Source: Rhynochetos jubatus
Lineage: Eukaryota > Chordata > Aves > Eurypygiformes > Rhynochetidae
Reading direction: 5' to 3'
Assembly: GCA_027574665.1 (NCBI GenBank)
Contig: CM050650.1
Span: forward strand, 49,707,304 to 49,771,303
Length of the DNA stretch: 64,000 bases
Part shown: in pieces, positions 48,663-61,789 of the stretch
Numbering within the stretch: position 1 is the first letter of the stretch
How the letters are laid out: each line of letters opens with the position of its first letter
The notes under the pieces: generated by a model
The model's input: the letters and a program-made list of their open reading frames with translations, nothing else
Databases searched by the model: none
Told to the model about the DNA's origin: nothing
Translations under genes and position numbers: made by a program

Positions 48663-51064
48663 AGTTATGACTGAGTTTTCTAAAATATACTGGTTGCAAT
48701 TTTTTGTTGTTATTACCTCCTCCAACACAGTTTGGACTTGCAATATTAAGACAGCTTGGGTTTACATACAGAGGGAATACAAATAGCTTTCCTGCAAAAT
48801 AAGTGGTGAAAACACAACACTTGACGGTGCTGCGTGGCTTACAGGATTTATGGTCTCCCATTTGGGATGAACAGTGCAGTTCTCTTGTGGTGTTGCCATT
48901 ATGAATAATGCGGCCACGCTAAGCTCGCACTAATAAAAACTGAATGTATCACCGCATTGTTCGGCACTCTGTATAAGAGAAACCCATCCATTAGTGAGGC
49001 GGGCACTGAAAACTCTTTGTGACAGGAGCAGCACTGGGACGGCTTCACAGCAGCTATTCAGAGCCACTTTACAGCTTCCTGAGCACAACCCAGGCTGGGC
49101 TGCATGCCAGCAGTGTGGGAAATGGCTGGCAGAGGAGGCTCCGGCCCCTGATTTGTAGATCACATGAATCCCTCCGGGGAAAAGGAGCAGGTACTGCAAG
49201 AACCTGCTGGAGGGGACTTGTAGCATCTCCACAGCCCATCTTTAACATTTGTTTCAGCCCACCTGTGCCTTTGATGATTCCTTTGACAAAGCAAAATTGC
49301 TAAGACTCTGCAAATTGTACCGTCGCCCCATTGCTTTAGCTGCTGCGTAGTTACTGGTGACCACCGGAGCCTGCGTGGACACCAGAAGGGTTCAAACCCA
49401 AGTAGGTAGCCATGCCAATGAGAGGGACAATCCAGTCTCCCAAGGTAGCATGCTGAGAGGGGATCCCTGCTCCTGGGGCAGGAGTGGAAGCACCGCAGAC
49501 TTCCCACTGCCACCGGCCGCTTTGCAGGAGCAGAGCTATTGACCTCAGAAGGCATGACTGCTTACTCAGAGCAGAGGTGAAACCAAAGGTGGAGAGAACA
49601 TCTACCAGAAACACCATCTGCTTCCAAGCCAAAAGCCTCCAGCCTTCCTTGATAGCAGCAGACAAATGCTGCCTCCTGCATGTCCCATGACTAAGCTGAC
49701 TGGACTCTATTTGTCCTGTTTCAATCCACTTTCGTTTGATTAAATGCTTTCACCCTAGAGAGTTATCCAAGAATGGACTAACACCATGCCTTACATTTCT
49801 TCTGCGTGAAGCCCTAACAAATATCTTACTAAGTTGAACTGCCTTTGTTTAAAGAAACCCATGACTTTACTTCTGGATTTGCCTTTCCTCCAAGCAGCAG
49901 TATTTAGACATGCAAAACAGTCCTGCAAATTCACCCGACTGCTGTAGCAGAAAGAGAGCCCTGATGAGAAAGTTTGAATTGAACATCTTTCAGTGGATGA
50001 CAAATCTTGGCCTGCCTGAAGCTTCTGAAAACCCAAAATGCAATGCAAATTAAAGTTCAAGGAGCCTAGAAGAAAACTATTTTAGCTTTAGGCTTTCAAC
50101 CAAGCAAAAAAGAGTTAAAAAAATTATTTTAAACAGCAGTTCAATCATTTGCTGTACCAGTATTAATGAACGCCTTCTGCATGTTTCCCCAGATAAGGCT
50201 GTGATTCACGTAGCAGGCATACCCCAGAAACTCAAAAGGTCAAAAAGATGCCAACAAAGAACTTTGTTAGTATTACCTAGAATCCACTCTGTTCCTTTGG
50301 CTATTTTAATATCAGTAAATAACTCTCTACATTTTCTGACCTAAGCAGTTCCATTTGAGAAGCTTCCCAGCCTGGATGTTTCTAAAATGTTACCAAATGA
50401 TTAAACACAAATCCTCAAATGAAGAGAGAGGGTTTTATTAAATATCCCAGAGCAGTGCTGTCTGCCCACACTTATGCCCATGTCTGGCTGCTGGCTGATA
50501 AACGCCTTGGCTTTAAGATATTACTTATTAGCATGCCTGTATATTTCCACCTCACACAGTCACCCAAGGGTGATTGCTATCTGTTAATTGAATTCCGTGC
50601 CAGCAACTGTGTCTTTGTGTGCCTGCCATTATAATTTCGAGGATTGTGACTTCATTTCCTATTTACAAGTTGCAGCGATAAAAAAGTGTATTTATATATA
50701 AATAAACACAATGTTTTTGAAGCTATGTGGGAGGGGGTAGGTGGAAATCACATGTGAATGCACAGGTGTGCCTGTTCTTTTGCCTTCCTATTTCTTTCTT
50801 TTTAAAGGTATTCTGCTTCCCACCTGAAACAGCTTGTGTGGGGCAGTGATGGGATATGGGGGTCAGGGGAACAGAATGAGTCTTAAGTTTAGAGCAGAGC
50901 AAGCTGAGGCTGTAGAAATGCTTGGGACAATGCCTTCAAAGTGCTAGACTCTGTGTTGCAGGCTTACTGGAATAATGATTTGCACATATACTGTGCTTTA
51001 TTCAAGCATCGGGGAGCTGTTTCCCATCTCTGCCTTCATAACAATGGTTTATGGAATCCTCCTC
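48663..51064. other. Noncoding DNA with moderate CpG content up to about 49540
   Basis: CpGs remain a little more frequent than average through 48900-49540. The overlapping frames on both strands at 49019-49690 have no recognisable domains. From 49550 onward the sequence is ordinary AT-rich DNA. Confidence 0.45.
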
Positions 51065-51185
51065 CCATTGCTTCAGATGAGAAAATGTGACGACTACGTG
51101 GCTTGACTCTCCCAAGACCTCACTGTGAGACCGAGGTAGGACTAGGAGAAGAAGCCAGCAGAAGACACAGGACCCCAGTGACGTT
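51065..51185 (+). mobile_element. MIR/CORE-SINE-like fragment
   Basis: CTTCAGATGAGAAAATGTGA, GTGGCTTGACTCTCCCAAGA, CCTCACTGTGAGACCGAGGT and AGGACTAGGAG reproduce the order of the ancient SINE core 'CAGATGAGGAAACTGAG..GTGACTTGCCCAAGGTCACAC.GTGAG..GCAGAG..GGACTAG'. The preserved order over more than 100 bases supports the call despite many substitutions. It overlaps the 188-codon minus-strand frame (51002-51568), which is therefore unlikely to be a gene. Confidence 0.65.
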
Positions 51186-54100
51186 TGAGGAAAGGCTGGC
51201 ATGTCTGACCTCTGGACCTGCATCTTAGTAGCAAGATTCCACCTCTCAGCTACAATTTGCTGGCCTCCAAAAAGAACCTGAAGCTTTTGAAAGACAGTAG
51301 TCCTTTTGAGTTTGGACAAGTATGCTTGGGCAAGCAAAGGAAGCCCCACAGTGGCTGCTATTGCGGGGACAGCTGGTCTATAATCCCTTTCATAAACACA
51401 CTGAGATTCACCTGCTACTCTCTCTTGGCTTTCTTCAATATGTCTGTAGGAAAGTTGTTCAAGAATCTCAGTCCCTGGAAGATCAGAAGCTGATTTCTCT
51501 GTTAAAAGCCACAGCAAGCAGGTAGTAGACAAGTGAATGTCAAAAAGCTTGGAAGGGGTTGTGGCCATCTCAGGCTAAGGGTTTGTGGAAAACCAGGGTG
51601 ATCTCTTTTACACAGCCAATTAATATTTCACAGAAAAAGCAGTCAAGCCTTCAGCCAAACAAGTCCTTGTTGCAGTGTCCTGTATGGAGGGGGATATCTT
51701 ACTGCCCAGGTTAAGCTTGTGGGCGTGCCTGCTGTGAGCACGTCTGTTTCCAAACGTCTCCAGAGACAGCACCTGAGTAATGAATCGGAGCATCCCTGCC
51801 TGTTATGTCAGACACCAGCCAAATAATATTTATTTTGTAAGAAATGTTATGAAAGCATTGCTTTTTAATAAGACTCCTAATATTTCCTGGAGATTGCCTA
51901 CATGAGCATCTCCTTCATCAGTGTTTTGTGTTGCCATTTTCCACAGCCAGCATGTGCTGAGCTACATGTCAATTAACATAAGCACCCCCGGGAAGTTATA
52001 AAATGTTTTGTGAACTAGAAATAAAAGATTTGGGATCAGATCCATTTAGGCATCCTGAGAAATATTTATCCAAATAGTATCATTGTAGTCCAACCTGTCC
52101 CCAGTTTAAAAGCACTTCTCTTTACCTAGCTTTTATTAAAAGGCAGGATGCATATTGCTGTAGATTACCTTAAGAAACAACTTTTGCCCGTAGACTGTTT
52201 TACACTTCATATTCATCACTGATTCATCTAACATTAAAAAAAAAAGGTTTCAAATATCCTTTTTGTGTTTCAAATTCTACAAATTATTTTATTATAAAAA
52301 TGAAATACAGTAACTGTTTGCTGAGAAAAAAAATCCCACGGACAAATAGTTTGCAATGCAATAGATGGTGGAACTACAGATGCCATCTATTATTGAGGTC
52401 ACTCAACATAACCTGTAAATTTATTTTAGCTGCTTATAACTTGGGCAAACTATATCCACTTAAACTAAGTTTTGGGTTTTTTTTTTTTTTAGATTGGGTG
52501 TCATCCTCATAGCAGTTATAAATTCTGCTGAAATTAAGTTGCTGGGATTTGCTTTCTTTCTTAAAATATAGGAAAGTGTGCATGCACAAAGATCATTAAA
52601 AACATACTAAAACCCTAACTTATTGAAGTCTTCTAATAATAAAATTGGACAATGTCGGAATTAACAGGGTTGAAACATTTCAAGGTCATTGTACAGGTAA
52701 CCCCTGAATAGTAAATATAAATAATATATACCCTGAAACCAAAAGAAATCAGGTCTACAGTGAAACAACTGGCAGTAAGAAATACATTCTTCAGATTTTG
52801 AATTGCTCACATTTTTTTCTCCCAAAAAAATAACATCACAAACAAAATGTTCCTACAAAATATTTCAATTCTGACAAAGCAGCATTTCCTGGTGGAAGAC
52901 ACTCTGGTCAAAAAAAACCTTTCAGCAAAATGTACTCCAGGCTCAGTCTTTGATTATACGAGAACACAGTGCTCTTTCAAACGTCTCAAATGCAAAATTA
53001 GTCCTGCTCGGTGTATACCTCTAGACTGAGAGTAGAAATAGTGCAGGGTGTTCTCTTGCTGCAGGCTCTTGCTGTTGGGGTGGGAAAATCAGAAACATGC
53101 TCACTGAGCCAGGCCAGTTGCTTAGGTGACCAAATCCAGGGAAAAGTTCTTGTCTGGGAAACTTTGCAAATTTGGCCTTGGTCTGATCCCAAGGTTTGGC
53201 TGGAGCCTGGAGCCTTGGCCTGCCCATCGCAGCTGACGGCAGCTGGGGGACAACTGGAGTGTGGCTAGTAAGGGCTACGTTATAAGGCACACATGCATAA
53301 TTGGGGCTTGAATTAGGAATGCACCTTACCTCTGATGCTCCATAAATTTGAGTGTTCGGCTTTGCAACGTTAATATTTTTTGAATCTGTAATTTTTGTTG
53401 TATAATTGTATATAATACATAATTATTTATAATTCATTACTGCGCATGTGACTGCAGACAATGTTTAGACATTAAATCTCAGCTCAGTGATTGAATAGAG
53501 GGTACAGTAAAAATAAATATCCATGTATTTCGTAAATATTTGCATAATGAGCTATTTAAATGCAAGAGATTCTAACATATGTAAACAATTGGAAAGACTG
53601 TATGTGTGTAAGTCTAAAGTAGATGCAAAAATATACACAACCCCTTGTAAAACCATATGATTTAGGAGTCAAACATAACATAATTTTTAACACTTTATGC
53701 ATTCCAGCACTACAGACTGTAAATACACACTGTATTAAAAACACATTGCTCGGTACAATTAGTCGATAAACTCTAGGACTGAAAGTTTGGGTGACAAAGA
53801 CAGCGGAATAAATGAACATCAGTGAATGTCCAGTTACAGTGAAATCTCATTGTGGTCTGCAGACTTAAGACATCCAAACGGTTACTGAACTACTCAACAT
53901 AATAAATCCCAGTTGAACAACAAGTACCAGAGGAAATAATTTTCTTGTTGTCACAAAGCTGCCACATAACATGATGTGGAGATTCTCCTGGAAAACTTTT
54001 TCCCAGCTCAATGTGCAGTAGTGTATGCAATGGGAACTGAGAGGCTACCTCCACCAAAACACCAATCTCAGACCTCTGGACCAGTGCATCAAATGGCACC

Positions 54101-57009
54101 TTGGAGAGGCTCCGCAACCCCAGCCACAGCATAGTGTGGTTCAGTGTGGTTTCTGCTAAGGAAATGTAGTGGTGAGGGATGAAGGGAACAAGAAGACTTT
54201 CAAAGTGAAAGCTTTTTTTTTAATGTTAATAACCAGCCTGAGCTAGCTGCCAAGGAGAGAAACAATGACCATTGTACTTAGTAGCTAGGCTGCCTACTGA
54301 CTAATTACTGCCTTTGCAGATATCAACTTCGGCGCCAAGGACCGAAACTGTTAGATCATAACCACAGTTACAACTCTGAGCTCACAACTGGTTAAAGAAA
54401 GGGAAGAGTGGACTGATGCTGCCATCTCCCTCAGGCTTCACGACTCAAAGGGACACTGCCAACAATATGCATCCCACCTCCTGTGGAGAACTCCACATCT
54501 CCATGGTGGAGGGGATGGATGGAGAGCACCCCCTGCTTTGGGAGGCACAGCTGGCCAGCATGGACAAGAGATCTGCTTTCTTCAGTAGGACGCCTTGTCC
54601 CAAAATCATGTAGGTGCCAGACCTGTATTACGGCAGCTGTCAATAGCCCCATGTCCAAAGCAGTCAAAGACCTTGGGGTGGTAGGGACATCCCCCAGGCG
54701 GTACCCTTGCTGCCGATGACATTTTTTGGGGTGCAGAGAGGCCATCATCTGTGTCCTAAACAAGTCCTGTTGCAATATCCCGGGCCCTGGGCCTGTGTGT
54801 ACATGCCGAACTCCTGGAACCTGAGCAGTTAATAAATGTTTGAGTCACCAGGGAACTAATTTAAGATAGCCCACAATAACTGGGTGTAGCAAATAATTAG
54901 TGGACTGAAGAAATGGAAGATAATATGAGATGCCTGGGTGTGGGTGTTTATGTGAGGCATAGGAAGCAGTTATTGACTTGGAGGTTAAGTTATCTGGGCT
55001 GGATTTAAGGCTGTGGAAACTTCAGTATGAATTCTGGGCAGGGAAAAAATAAATGTAATTCTCTTCTATGGGACATTTACTTTCAACATTAAACTCAAAC
55101 ATATTTTCATTAGTAATGCTCCCAGTCATCAGACAGCTCTGAATTTTTAAAACCTCCCTTTCGAACTCCTACACTACATTTCAGACATGTTGTGCCCAAC
55201 TCATGATAAGCCCTGCACCAAAAAAATATTTTCTGCATAGGCATTCCACATGCTCAGAGGGAAAAAAAAAGGGTTTTCTGAAATGCCACATGCAAGAGAG
55301 CCATTTGGGTTGTGGGGGAGAGTCACTCAGTGTGCAAACCACAATCACAGTCATATTTCTTACACCTTCCAACAATCAACCCACAAAGCTAACACTCCTC
55401 AGAAATGCTTTTAAGAGATCTTCTGCTCACCTGGAATAAAGATAACATTTACACTGCTGTTCCTGGTTGAGCAGCTATTCTTAAAACCGAGATGTGTTCT
55501 TAACTAACCTGTTTCCAAAGGAAACTTGAGCAGCTAAACACCATGCCTTCTGCAGGCCAAGGAAAAAGGCCAGTCAATTAGTATTCCACCCAGCTCTCAA
55601 AGTCTCATGATGTGAAATGTCATTACTTTAAAAATTTATTATGGAAATAATCTTTAATTAATACAGAGTAATTTTACACAGAAAGAAATCCCCCTTTTCT
55701 TTTCTCGACTCCTAAATAAAAGGCTCTGAAATTAAATTATCCTGGCAGTGGAAAGCATCTGCAGATCCTCACCACAGACAAATGCATGAGGAGGAAGCTT
55801 GACAAAACCTATGTAACAAGAAAATCTCCATTCCATAATCAGACCCTTTTCCAGCCTTCTCTCTCACTGTCCTTACTTGCACATCTGCTATCTGTTTCAG
55901 CCCAGTGCTCTTTTATGATCAAAAGGTTAAGGTGCCCACAGCTTATGTCTAAACATCTGGATGTGCTACAGAGTGTGCATGTCCTGCCAAAGGGTAGTTG
56001 GAATCCAAGGACTCTCAGACATCTCTGCTCATCCACGGTCTTCTCCTGTACTCCACCAGAGCACTACATTTACAGGGGTTCATGGTTGCCTACATTCCTG
56101 GTACGTTGCATGGGACAGCTCAAAATTCTGAGCAAACAAAGTCCCTCTCATCCCACAGGCTTCTTCCAACGTAGATGTCCCCAGAAACACAAGTGAGGAA
56201 TTAAGCACCAGACCGTTACCTCCCCGCACGCTCCCCAGAAGCAAAGGGCAGAGGATGAGGAAGGGAGGACTTCAGCACAGGGCCCAGATGTGTACAGATG
56301 GTGTGCATCCACAGATGGAACATGCAGGGACAGAGATTTGTACACTTGCAAAGGTGCAAACACCACACACACCCACTTGGATTTGCTCATGTCACCCTCC
56401 CAGTAGACTATCTGCTTTTATTACAGGAAGGGCTGTTACACGGGACAATTTCTTCCCCATGAGGCATCTCCTGCTTCCACATCTGCCCCTGCCTGCTGTC
56501 TCTCCTATCCCTTCCCACCTCCTTGGGACCTAAGCCACTGCCATTGGGTCCTTCTCCATGCCAGGCGTTGCCTTTTGGGTGCTGGCAGGGGCAGGCAGCA
56601 AGCGGTGTAGGAATGGGGGGAGCAGCAGTTGTGCTGCTGCCAGCTCACAGGGATGAGCTGTGCTTGTGTCAAAGGCCTCCCATGCAGCTGCATGCTTTAC
56701 ATGCCTCAGGACAGCTGTGCATTAGGGCCAAATTTAGCCTTTCACTGGTAACTGTTTTAAGCAAACCACCATGGCCTCCTTTTGCCATCTCTTTGCACCT
56801 TCACCATCACGAGTGGAACTCTTACAATCATTCAGCAAAAGCTGGCTTTGGATGGAGCAACATTCGTCTCCATAGGACAGGCACGGCAAAAGGTCCTCAA
56901 CGACAGGTCTGGGGCTTGGGGGGGTTGGCTTTGAACATGTGTGTGTCCCCATGTCTTTGAGAGCAAGGATAAGGCAGGCTAAACACAACCAGACATACAG
57001 CATTCTTAT
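51186..57009. other. Noncoding DNA, mostly featureless
   Basis: About 5.8 kb. A T14 run lies at 52477-52490 and an AT-rich stretch at 53395-53545. An AATAAATGTTTGA word near 54831 recalls L2 LINE tails but stands alone. Frames at 54431-54775 (-), 55786-56196 (+) and 56523-56960 (+) show no known domains. Confidence 0.5.
52477..52490. repeat. Poly(T) homopolymer (T14)
   Basis: Fourteen T residues after a GGG. It is simple sequence. Confidence 0.9.
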
Positions 57010-57240
57010 TCAACAGGCAGGGACCGACAGCCTGCTTGTGGACACTGAAGAAAGAAAGGTAGTATGTTTTGGAGACAAACGATCTGTGTCTGCACTAGCA
57101 GCTCTTTATAGTGCAGCAATGCAAGGTCTAATTGAGGCTTTATAATTATCTCCTCACTATGTATAATGAAATGTGCACTCCCTCCGTGGGTATCATTGAT
57201 GAAAAGCCAATTGGGGAAAAGGTTGAAATACACAGCAGGA
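57010..57240. promoter_or_regulatory. Candidate conserved noncoding element
   Basis: Non-repetitive and AT-leaning, with closely packed words of transcription-factor type such as TCTAATTGAGG and TTTATAATTATC. It precedes a T13 run at 57244-57256. The call is inference from texture only. Confidence 0.2.
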
Positions 57241-57243
57241 TCC

Positions 57244-57256
57244 TTTTTTTTTTTTT
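57244..57256. repeat. Poly(T) homopolymer (T13)
   Basis: Thirteen T residues followed by AATGG. It is simple sequence. Confidence 0.9.
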
Positions 57257-58089
57257 AATGGTTTTTAGCATTTCATCTATATATTTAACTGGCTGAAGCA
57301 GGTGGAAATAAATATTATGTTAGGAACTGTGTCATGGAATAAAGCTTTGCTTTTGATTAAAAAAATAAAGGGAAGACAACCATCACCATTTTATGGTTAT
57401 CATAATTTGTTTCACATACATTTTTTCAATACTAAGGTGTACTAAAATATTTAACTAGTAAATAAAAATGCCTATAAACTTCTAAAGAGATCTTTAGAAA
57501 GACTGAAGAATGTGTTTTTATTCTGTTAATTGTCTTGTAATACTTACATGAGTCTATATAAAAAGGTAGGTAGATATATACAGTCACACATGCAATTATC
57601 TCTTTATGCATCACTTCCATATAGTAAAAATGTACTAAAAATATTGATCTCAAAAATTATTATGCATTGCTCTGTTTCTTCTTTTATTGATATTGACAAT
57701 ATTTGCCTCCACATAAAGTTTATTTTGTTAATATTACTACCACACAGTGCAAACTGAAATCACAAACTGATATATAAATTGAGGTTCAGACCACAGTACT
57801 AAATTCCCCCACTGCAGAGCAATTTAGAGTTCATGCTTATAGAACCCAAAAGTTAAAAGCTTAATTAATGCATTTTTTCATTTTAAAATATGGAATATAT
57901 GCACCAAGCTAGAGGCAAGAGAACATCATCTCTTATACAATATCATATAATTTGATCTCTTAAATATCAGCCATCAATAATATTACTGATGTAAATAAAC
58001 AAAGTATAAAACTGACATATACCATGTCTAGAGCCTTGACTTTATTTTGAACCCATAAACCTCGGGTCAGGATCAGGACTTTTCCACTG
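57257..58089. other. AT-rich noncoding DNA
   Basis: Very AT-rich with TATA, ATAAAT and TTTTAT words; no gene or transposon recognised. Short frames on both strands have no domain. Confidence 0.5.
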
Positions 58090-58420
58090 AAGTTTTTAAC
58101 CAGTGGATGTTTATTTTTCTGCAATGTAATTTGATGCTGCTGTTGGTTTTGGCATTAATACATTAAAAGTTAAATTTATGTCAGCACCAACAGATCAGCT
58201 ATCAGATGTTGCTATTAACTTTGACATCAAAATCATTAAGAAATTGCCATCATGTAAATTAATTATCAGAATTGTATTGGCATGAATGCATAATGATATT
58301 ACTCATGCAAATAATTAAAGAAAATGCACAGTGAAAAACACATTAGAATAATGGCACAAAATGTCATTATTCTGGCTTCTTGACAACTAGATGCTATTAG
58401 TTTTCAGCACAGTGAACTTT
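58090..58420. promoter_or_regulatory. Candidate enhancer-like element with POU and homeodomain words
   Basis: The segment includes a perfect octamer ATGCAAAT at 58305-58312 overlapping TAATTA at 58312-58317, further TTAATTA and ATTAAT words near 58255-58275, and a hairpin at 58345-58373. It is AT-rich but not simple sequence. Octamer-plus-TAATTA arrangements are typical of developmental enhancers bound by POU and homeodomain proteins. Function is inferred; conservation is untested. Confidence 0.3.
58345..58373. repeat. Inverted repeat / hairpin (9-bp perfect arms)
   Basis: AGAATAATG (58345-58353) and CATTATTCT (58365-58373) are exact reverse complements. Adding a G-T wobble and two further pairs inside gives a 12-bp stem with a 5-nt loop. 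It is too short to be a microRNA precursor. Confidence 0.85.
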
Positions 58421-58576
58421 AAGGTTAACAGAAAGAGACAGGGAAGTCCAGTGCAGGGCTCAAGCTGCTCTTATTTGTGCCTTTATTTATTCAGGCTATA
58501 GGACTATAAGACTGTAGGAGTGAAAACTAACATTTTCAAAGAAAAGAAAGCTTCTGACATCACACTGGGGGAAATT

Positions 58577-58632
58577 AAAAAAAAAAAAAAACAAACAAAC
58601 AAACAACACAAAACCAAAACCAACCAAACACC
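58577..58632. repeat. Poly(A) followed by (CAAA)n and A/C tract
   Basis: An A15 run at 58577-58591 leads into three CAAA units and then CCAAAA/CCAA units. It contains almost no G or T. Confidence 0.92.
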
Positions 58633-59321
58633 AAAGCAGCAGAATGACTTATAGCACTGTTGTCCAAAGATATATGTTCTTTTGTTGTTGCCAATTTCAG
58701 GTCTCAAAGGACCTCAGGCACAGAATGGTTGCTGTTGCTAAAATGCTAGGATTTTTCTAAGCACAAGAGAGCAATAATTAACCTGAAAGTATTTAGGTTA
58801 TCTCCTTTCACCCCGTACCCTAAAGGTAATTATTACTGATCAGTGCTCAGGGAGAGTTGTGATTATGGTGCATGTGTATGTTCTCTTAATTTAATGTGTA
58901 ATGGACTGAGTTAGCTTTTTCATCAACAGCAGAAGACTGTCCACTCTAATAGAATAAACATTACTAACGACTCAGTTGTGCGTGCCATCTTACTCACCAG
59001 ATGGACATATTTCTTTTAAACATCTCTCTCCACTCCCTCCCAAGTCAATGGAAGAGGTCTCTCTCAGTCATGGTTTTGTACTTAATCCAGAAATTATATT
59101 ATGGAAATAATGCAAAAAGGCAGTCTTGCTTTCCATCTCCCCTCTTTACTAGACTAAGGAAACACCACCACCACCACACCAGAAGTTCACACCCTAAAAA
59201 GAAAATTCAGTTATTTAAACAGTTAAAGCATGGGGGAAAAGTGGTTTGTTTATCCTCCTGTAGAAGACCTCTCCTAATGACACTTGGAAGAAAAGGATTA
59301 TTTCCAGGATAAAGTGGAGGG
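58633..59321. other. Noncoding DNA, no strong feature
   Basis: Contains a short (CCA)n run at 59162-59179. A 103-codon + frame at 59001-59312 encodes a poly-His stretch from that run and has no domain. Confidence 0.5.
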
Positions 59322-59445
59322 CTAGGAAACAGGACATCTATGAACTATTCTTGGCCCTATCCTTGTTCTTCTACATAATTTCAGGCATGTCACTTAAATG
59401 ACTTGCCTTAAATTTTTCCCTGTTACCAAAGTGAGAACAGTGTAA
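59322..59445 (-). mobile_element. MIR/CORE-SINE-like fragment, minus strand
   Basis: On + the words AACAGGACATCTATGAACTA, TTCTTGGCCCTATCC, TTCAGGCATGTCACTTAAAT and CCTGTTACCAAAGTGAGAAC follow the reversed MIR core, which reads about 'CAGGA.TCT.G..CTA.TCCTGGC..T.CC..CTTGGGCAAGTCACTTAA..TT.CC..CTGTAAAATGGGGA'. Word order is kept over about 120 bases. Confidence 0.55.
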
Positions 59446-61789
59446 ACACAAAGAAAAAAACACAAAGGGATGTTGCAAAGAATCCACAACTAAAAAAAAA
59501 AATACCCCAAAAGTCACTCCATAAATTAAAACTAGTCAGGCTACCTAGGCATGCATAAACATCCTAGAAATCTATCTGGATATCTGTAAAATATTAATTT
59601 GTGACCTAATATCCAAATTCTGCAGCTGAATATGCCAGCACAGACTCCTGCATGTCCGAGGAGCCACTTCTAAATCTCTGTTTGGACCCTCCTTGTCACT
59701 GCACTCCCTATTCTTGACATAATGAATCTCAGCTCCAAAATGGGACACAACAGGCAGGCAATCTACATGTCGCCGGTACCAAAGGTCTGGTTGCTGTCTA
59801 GATCTCCTGGCAGCTCAGAGCTTATTTTCTCCGGTTTGCTTTGGGGGATGGGGAGAGGCACAGAGCAAACTATTTTAGGGCAGTCAAGGTTTCTGGAAGT
59901 AATTTGGACAATAATAAATATCAGGGCAATGGCAAATGCAATTAAAAAAAAAAAAAAAAACTTGAAAGCTATTTCTGGTTTTCTTTAAACTTTGCAAGTT
60001 GCCTTGTGGACAGTTAACTTTTCAGGTATGCTCTGACTTTCTATGGTGAAATACAGACATCTTACTTGAAACACTTTCTTTGATGATGCCCTGAGCCTTT
60101 TACTTCTGTTTAACAATCCAAGCTTTGCTTCTAATCCATCAACAGATAGGTCAAACTTGTACCCATAATTTAAAGTTATGTTAATAAGATCTATGACATG
60201 TCTTGCAACATTTTATTGATAATATGTAATGTATTATAAGTATCATGAGCCTGCAGAGCTGCTGTCACTCAAGGATTTTGTGCATAAGGTATTACACCTC
60301 AAAAGCATGCTGCTGCAGTGAAAAAAGGACTTTAAATAAATAGGCTGGCACAATTCTGCCTTCAAAGGGACAGTCTATAAATTCACAAACAAGATTTACT
60401 GCGTAATTCAAGCCTGAATCAACAGAGGACTTACACTGTGTAACTGAGAAGGGACACACCACGTGGTAGGGTGTTTATAGTGTGGGCAATATTGTAATGC
60501 AGAGGTTGTTTTGCAGGCACATCTTTTCCTTTTCTAATTACACTGATTGCCACCTCCCATTTACAATCACACACCCGCACTGAGTTTAACTGCAGTAATT
60601 GCTAGATGATAAATTTATATAAGGAAAATATTGAGTATCTATTTAGTGAGTTATAATGTAATAAAGCAGCTGGGGAAAAAAAAGAATGGAAACAAGAGCA
60701 TCATGTGACTTCATCAATTCTCCATGCAACATGGCAAATCAGCCTCTGCACTACGTCTGCAAGACCTCTGAGGTACAGTAGCTGCATCTGGATTAGCTGC
60801 ATCTGACATATGTAAATGCACTAGCTGACTTCTGGTTTATGGCCACATTTACTTGTGTGAGTTTAACATGTCCTGCAGATGATATTTTTCACTCCCCTGC
60901 TGTTTGTTGATGATATAAAACTAGATTCCTGGGAAAGGGCAGACAGTACATTACCTAGGGAGCAATACAACCCTGAAGTGATGGTCCTTGTGATATCATC
61001 TGAAGATGTAATTCACTCAAGGAGTTGCTTCTTCTCCACCCAAAAATTTAGCATCACAATCTACTAAGAATCAACTTGCTTTTTTTCCTATTAAAAAGAA
61101 AAGTGGTTAAAATTACAAATAATACAGGATACTCTTACCCAGTTAATTCTAACTTTACAGGGGTTAGGACCACATGCAAGTTAGTATCAACTGGGAAAAC
61201 AGGTCCCCCTCCAAAGAGTTAATCCATGTCTGCGTTATGGCACCAGCATGTGTTGTTGTTATATGATCAGCACAAGTCCTGGCACAAGTCACCCACCCTC
61301 AGAGCTGTCCCTGACTTTCAGAGGTCAAGATCATGTTACCTCTCATCTTCTCCTATATGAGCAAAGGAAATGTGTTCTCTCTGGATACTTTCATCTCTGC
61401 CTACAGAGCTGTTACATGACAAATAAGGGTGTATTGAGGATATGATCTGTTAACCAAAGATACAGCAAAATCAAATGTTACACCCTGCAAGCTGAACTGG
61501 AGTTGCGACTCATCAGTCCTGTTTAAAACCAGAACAGAAATGCACAGCCCAGCGTTTAGGCAGGTGGAAGAAAAAGATGCATAATCTGTCTGTCCTTCAG
61601 AAATATTTTCTGCAATATTAGCTAGTTTATCTGGAAGCTTTCTGACCCGGGTTGCTTTGGAGAGCAATACCGCACTCGCTTTTCTAAGAGGCAATGGTAC
61701 AAATTGTCATTTGCTGCTAACTGAAAAGGAGGGACTATGGACAAGTGCTTAGAGTGGCTTATTAAGAACTGCAACTTCTCAGCCCTGCT
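59446..61789. other. Noncoding DNA, mostly featureless
   Basis: About 2.3 kb. An A17 run lies at 59944-59960. A stretch at 60600-60720 is AT-rich with a MEF2-like CTATTTAG word. The 97-codon minus frame at 61401-61694 has no recognisable domain. Confidence 0.5.
59944..59960. repeat. Poly(A) homopolymer (A17)
   Basis: Seventeen A residues. It is simple sequence with no element boundary detected. Confidence 0.92.

Noticed and set aside
48358..48861. 167-codon minus-strand frame in the CpG-dense segment
   Set aside because: CpG-rich DNA depletes stop codons. No family resemblance was seen, so it was kept only as a side check in the CpG finding.
51002..51568. 188-codon minus-strand frame
   Set aside because: Overlaps a MIR-like SINE relic at 51065-51185 and has no domain I recognise.
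51650..54800. Similar words AAACAAGTCC(T)TGTTGCA at about 51660 and 54758
   Set aside because: Only 17 bases with one indel. Matches of this size are expected by chance across 64 kb, and flanking sequence does not extend the similarity.
54800..54850. AATAAATGTTTGA as an L2 tail or LTR polyadenylation signal
   Set aside because: No supporting element ends, target-site duplication or neighbouring consensus words.
56523..56960. 145-codon + frame, Gly/Ala/Pro/Leu-rich at its start
   Set aside because: Overlaps an antisense frame at 56505-56693 and has no domain; GC-richer local composition explains it.
58345..58373. microRNA precursor
   Set aside because: The stem is only about 12 bp with a 5-nt loop, far shorter than the roughly 30-bp stem of a pre-miRNA.
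59001..59312. Poly-His stretch in a 103-codon + frame
   Set aside because: The His run is the translation of a short CCA microsatellite; the frame has no other protein character.
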